DNA from: an uncultured Clostridia bacterium | GTDB lineage: Bacteria > Bacillota > Clostridia > Oscillospirales > Acutalibacteraceae | Assembly: GCA_905236975.1 (NCBI GenBank) | Contig: CAJOQU010000063.1 | Coordinates: forward strand, 1 to 24,904 | Direction of reading: 5' to 3' | Length of the DNA stretch: 24,904 nucleotides | In this document: positions 22,425 through 24,904 of the stretch, one piece after another | Layout of the letters: every line of letters starts with the position of its first letter | Position numbering within the stretch: position 1 is the first letter of the stretch | Program-made: the position numbers and the translations under genes | Notes under the pieces: generated by a model | What the model saw: the letters and a program-made list of their open reading frames with translations, nothing else | Told to the model about the DNA's origin: nothing | Databases searched by the model: none

Positions 22425-23231
22425 ATGACGATTACAAGTTATGCGGTTCGTAAAACAGCGCGTACCGCACTGAAGAAAAATTGGCTCAACGCCGTCATTG
22501 CCTGCGTTGCAGGGTTGTTTTCCTTTATTTTATGTGTTTATGCCGGCTCTTTTTTCGCCATTCCCGCGGGGGATACGGCGGGGAATGTTTTACAGGTGAT
22601 TTTGGCCTTTTTTCTGCTGTTGCCCTTGTTCCTTGGAATCTTGCGCTTTTATTGGCGCTCCCTTTTCGGTGTGCAGGACAATCCGCTTATCATTTTTTAT
22701 TATTTTACGGAAAAACGGCTTTACCTGCGTGCGCTGAAGCTTTGGGGCGCACTTGCTCTGCGCGCACTGGTTATCGGGGTTTTGCTGTTCCTGCCGTCAT
22801 GGATCGCGCAACTCTTTGCCGGATCTGTTATATATGATTATCTGCATCTTTCCATCCCGCTTTGGACTTCGAATCTGCTTTATGTTGCACAGATTTTGCG
22901 GGCGGCGGCCTCGGTTGTCTTGTTATTTGTCATGCTGCGGTATTACTTATCGCCGATTTTGCTGATCGCCGATGAAGAAATGCAGGTTACCGAAGCACTG
23001 CATCTTTCGGTTTTAGAGTCAAAGACTTCCTCCTTGGAATTTCTGGCGTTGATCGGTTCTTTTATCGGTTGGGGACTTCTCTCCATTCTGATTTTTCCAC
23101 TGGTTTTCACTCTGCCGTATTTTTTGACTGCCTGCTGCGTGCATGGGCGATTCGTGTTTGCCCGCTATAACAAAACCGTTGCCGCACAGACCGTGCCGGA
23201 TGAACCGCCCACTTACGCTGCGAATATTTAG
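22425..23231 (+). CDS. Multi-pass membrane protein, possibly DUF975-like
   Basis: The 268-residue protein is strongly hydrophobic with about six membrane segments (near 25-47, 55-75, 105-128, 150-175 and 205-235). It has a cytoplasmic YAVRKTARTALKKNW start and a polar C-terminal tail. The layout, with K-x-W-x-N-A near the first helix and a 'SLLESK' turn before the last pair, resembles DUF975 proteins, but I cannot be sure. ATG 22425 was chosen over 22419 because GGGAG (22413-22417) is 7 bp before it and only 1 bp before the other. It follows pcrA after the repeat copy and ends at a strong terminator. Confidence 0.8.
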   Translation: MTITSYAVRKTARTALKKNWLNAVIACVAGLFSFILCVYAGSFFAIPAGDTAGNVLQVILAFFLLLPLFLGILRFYWRSLFGVQDNPLIIFYYFTEKRLYLRALKLWGALALRALVIGVLLFLPSWIAQLFAGSVIYDYLHLSIPLWTSNLLYVAQILRAAASVVLLFVMLRYYLSPILLIADEEMQVTEALHLSVLESKTSSLEFLALIGSFIGWGLLSILIFPLVFTLPYFLTACCVHGRFVFARYNKTVAAQTVPDEPPTYAANI

Positions 23232-23245
23232 CAAAATAAAATATT

Positions 23246-23283
23246 AAGCCGTGCGGCAGTGATGTGCCGCACGGCTTTTTTTT
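23246..23283 (+). terminator. Rho-independent terminator, possibly bidirectional
   Basis: A perfect 13-bp GC-rich stem (23246-23258 with 23265-23277) with a GTGATG loop is followed by T to 23283. On the minus strand the same hairpin is followed by TTAATATTTTATTTT, so it may also end the convergent TPM transcript. Confidence 0.9.
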
Positions 23284-23313
23284 CTGAGACTTGCGGGTTT
23301 CTTCATTCCGCGT

Positions 23314-24183
23314 TTAAAATTTCCCTCCGCCGCCTCCGTGCGAAGTACCGGACGAAGAAGAATGGGTGCTGGAACCGCCGCCTCTGCCGGAGTTGGAATC
23401 GTTATCAATGCGTGTCTTTGAAACCGAGGCGTACAAAAACAGGTCGCGCTTGTCGGTCACCTGCATGGTGTCCCATTTTAAGTATTGGTGTGCCAGCGTT
23501 TCAAATTTCACCGGCTTTAGTTGGGATTTCCATACCAAAGTAATGATCAGCGCCACGATCACACCGATCAACAAACTGATGCCAAGCGACTGCACAACAT
23601 GAAACGGTTCCTTGAATTGATGCCCGTCTTCATTGTAAAACTCGGCGGAAAGCTCGCCGTCATAGTCAAAAAATTCGATCAGGTCTTCACGGTCGTAGGG
23701 AGTGCCGGTATTGGCTTGTTCAATGAAAGCGCGGCACAATTCGGCAAAGGTGAAAAACCCTTCAAAATAGTCACCGTCACTCAAATAGGGCAAAAATTCA
23801 CCGGCGATGTAGTCGATTCCCGCGTCGGTAAACACATCGATGCCGTATCCGGTGGTGCTGAGCCACCAGTCGCGGCTTTCCATGGCAAGCAAAAGCAAAC
23901 AACCGTCATGGTTGTCGCCGTAGCCATAGCCGTGTTCATCGTAATAATCATCGGCATAGTCCACGGGGGATTCCTCCCCGATACTGTCCACCGTTAAAAC
24001 GACAACGTCAAAATGCAGGTCGGCTTGAATAGCAGTGAGGGCCGATAACAGTGAAGCCTGTTGCTCTTGGCTTAAAAGACCGGCGGAATCAACCAACAGG
24101 GAGGGCGCGGCTGAAACGGTGATGGGCAGACAAAGGCAAAGCGTGAGGCAAAGGGTCAAAAATAGATAACCGACTTTTTTCAT
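23314..24183 (-). CDS. TPM-domain protein (YgcG-like), secreted or membrane-anchored
   Basis: The 289-residue protein has a signal peptide (about residues 1-25, with cleavage near TVSAAPS), then a TPM domain (about 28-150): LVDSAGLLS, LHFDVVVLTVDSIG, CLLLLAMESRDWWLSTTGYG. A single membrane helix (about 200-222) and a cytosolic stretch follow. The C-terminus is rich in Gly, Ser and His (SGRGGGSSTHSSSSG...GGGGGKF), as is typical of YgcG proteins. TPM domains are phosphatase-like or repair-related (TPM = TLP18.3, Psb32, MOLO-1); the bacterial role is unknown. The ATG follows a GGAGGAG site. The upstream gene is 13 bp away, so the two form an operon. Confidence 0.88.
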   Translation of the reverse strand: MKKVGYLFLTLCLTLCLCLPITVSAAPSLLVDSAGLLSQEQQASLLSALTAIQADLHFDVVVLTVDSIGEESPVDYADDYYDEHGYGYGDNHDGCLLLLAMESRDWWLSTTGYGIDVFTDAGIDYIAGEFLPYLSDGDYFEGFFTFAELCRAFIEQANTGTPYDREDLIEFFDYDGELSAEFYNEDGHQFKEPFHVVQSLGISLLIGVIVALIITLVWKSQLKPVKFETLAHQYLKWDTMQVTDKRDLFLYASVSKTRIDNDSNSGRGGGSSTHSSSSGTSHGGGGGKF

Positions 24184-24196
24184 GGCACTCTCCTCC

Positions 24197-24904
24197 TTAA
24201 AACAATGAAATGAGCCAGCAAATCAAAAAAGAAAGTGCTGTCACTGCCGCCGCCACGCCGAAGAACCACCCGGCAAACAGCTTTTTATCCATGGGCAGGT
24301 TGCCCACCAGTTTGCCGGTTTGACCGTTCATGGCAAAGGTATAACGCTGGCCTTTCCAGGTGGTGTTGAGCATCCAAACCGGGTAAAGCGCGTATTTTGC
24401 CGTGCCGTTTTGAATTTGGATCCGGGTGCTTTCGGGGGTAAGGGTTTCGTATTTTTGAGCGGTGGAGCGAAAAGCCTCCACGGCGCTGTTCTTCATGCGC
24501 TGGTTGGCACGGGGAATGCAGGTTTCCTCATTCACGTCATATTTATCGGCAAAGTAACCGGCAAGGTAAGCGGTTTGAAAATCCACCGCTTGACTGAAAT
24601 CGTAGGGCTCAATGGATTCCATGAGGTCGTCCGGCATTTTGCTTGAACCGTCTACCGGGACATGCTCAAACGATACCTTGCCGCCCCGTATCACCGAGTA
24701 GAATGAGGTCTTGGTGTACATGTAATGGCTGTCACGCCAGGAGCGGGTGCGGGTGCCGCGAAAACGAACATTGACGTCGCTTTCGGCGTCGAACAGCCAA
24801 AACGGCACATAAACGCCTTTGATTTCGTCCAGGTGGTTTTGATCTTTAAAAATCTTGGGCAGCAGGCGTTTGCCTTTATAATAGTGCGACAAAGCTTTTT
24901 TGGC
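24197..24904 (-). CDS. Zinc-ribbon (TFIIB-type) membrane protein, C-terminal part, continues past the window end
   Basis: The reading frame is open to base 24904, with KALSHYYKGKRLLPKIF there, so the true start lies outside. About 236 residues are visible. KDQNHLDEIKGVYVPFWLFDAESD is a block found in Clostridia proteins with an N-terminal TFIIB-type zinc ribbon; the ribbon itself is not in the window. A C-terminal membrane segment (about the last 25 residues, WFFGVAAAVTALSFLICWLISLF) ends the protein. It is 13 bp upstream of the TPM gene and probably co-transcribed. An internal TTG at 24892 could be misread as the start. Confidence 0.75.
   Translation of the reverse strand, partial: AKKALSHYYKGKRLLPKIFKDQNHLDEIKGVYVPFWLFDAESDVNVRFRGTRTRSWRDSHYMYTKTSFYSVIRGGKVSFEHVPVDGSSKMPDDLMESIEPYDFSQAVDFQTAYLAGYFADKYDVNEETCIPRANQRMKNSAVEAFRSTAQKYETLTPESTRIQIQNGTAKYALYPVWMLNTTWKGQRYTFAMNGQTGKLVGNLPMDKKLFAGWFFGVAAAVTALSFLICWLISLF

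Noticed and set aside
1..24904. CRISPR array, rRNA genes, insertion sequence, replication origin
   Set aside because: No regularly spaced direct repeats, no rRNA-like sequence, no transposase or integrase, and no DnaA-box cluster were seen.

Overview
The window reads like a chromosomal segment of an anaerobic Firmicute of the class Clostridia, most likely an Oscillospiraceae/Ruminococcaceae-type gut lineage. This rests on gene order (SRP RNA - dnaX - ybaB - recR), a T-box leader, a PcrA-type helicase, a DUF896 protein, DUF2628-like zinc-ribbon membrane proteins and strong sigma-A-type promoters. The placement is inferred from gene content; no database was searched.

Region 1 (1-5148) is an AT-rich accessory segment that starts at the 3' part of a tRNA-Asn(GUU) gene and its terminator. 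First comes a wreck in which pieces of three unrelated genes are fused end to end: a ParA ATPase N-terminus, a short GH94 phosphorylase-like C-terminal piece in another frame, and the C-terminal half of a sialate O-acetylesterase that carries its own frameshift. Next is a two-gene unit with a consensus promoter whose spacer holds a perfect palindrome. It encodes an XRE helix-turn-helix protein fused to a DUF3990 (ADP-ribosyltransferase-like) domain, and a translationally coupled partner; this is a candidate toxin-antitoxin or defence pair. Three orphan genes follow: two unknowns and one leucine-rich-repeat protein.

Region 2 (5149-10434) returns to balanced base composition. A perfect TTGACA-N17-TATAAT promoter drives a T-box leader (5461-5717) that controls one long gene, a fusion of a sugar-isomerase-like TIM barrel with an acyl-CoA synthetase. 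The T-box suggests that uncharged tRNA controls acyl-CoA activation. A terminator separates it from a type-I ABC exporter with its own promoter and terminator.

Region 3 (10528-15142, minus strand) is a compact six-gene operon read from 15142 downwards: left-handed beta-helix (GlmU-like) protein, NUDIX hydrolase, RING/zinc-ribbon membrane protein, zinc-ribbon membrane protein, GalU and a YjjG-like HAD nucleotidase. Gaps are at most about 20 bp or the genes overlap.

Region 4 (15143-19351, plus) starts from a divergent promoter pair. It holds the SRP RNA, dnaX, ybaB, recR, a DUF896 gene and a D-2-hydroxyacid dehydrogenase. A 126-bp MITE-like element with a 10-bp target duplication sits between dnaX and ybaB. 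Region 5 (19397-24904) holds tspO (minus), pcrA and a membrane protein (plus; the gap between them carries a partial second copy of the repeat), a strong terminator, and on the minus strand a TPM-domain protein with the 3' part of a zinc-ribbon membrane protein that runs off the window end. No transposase, integrase or CRISPR array was recognised.
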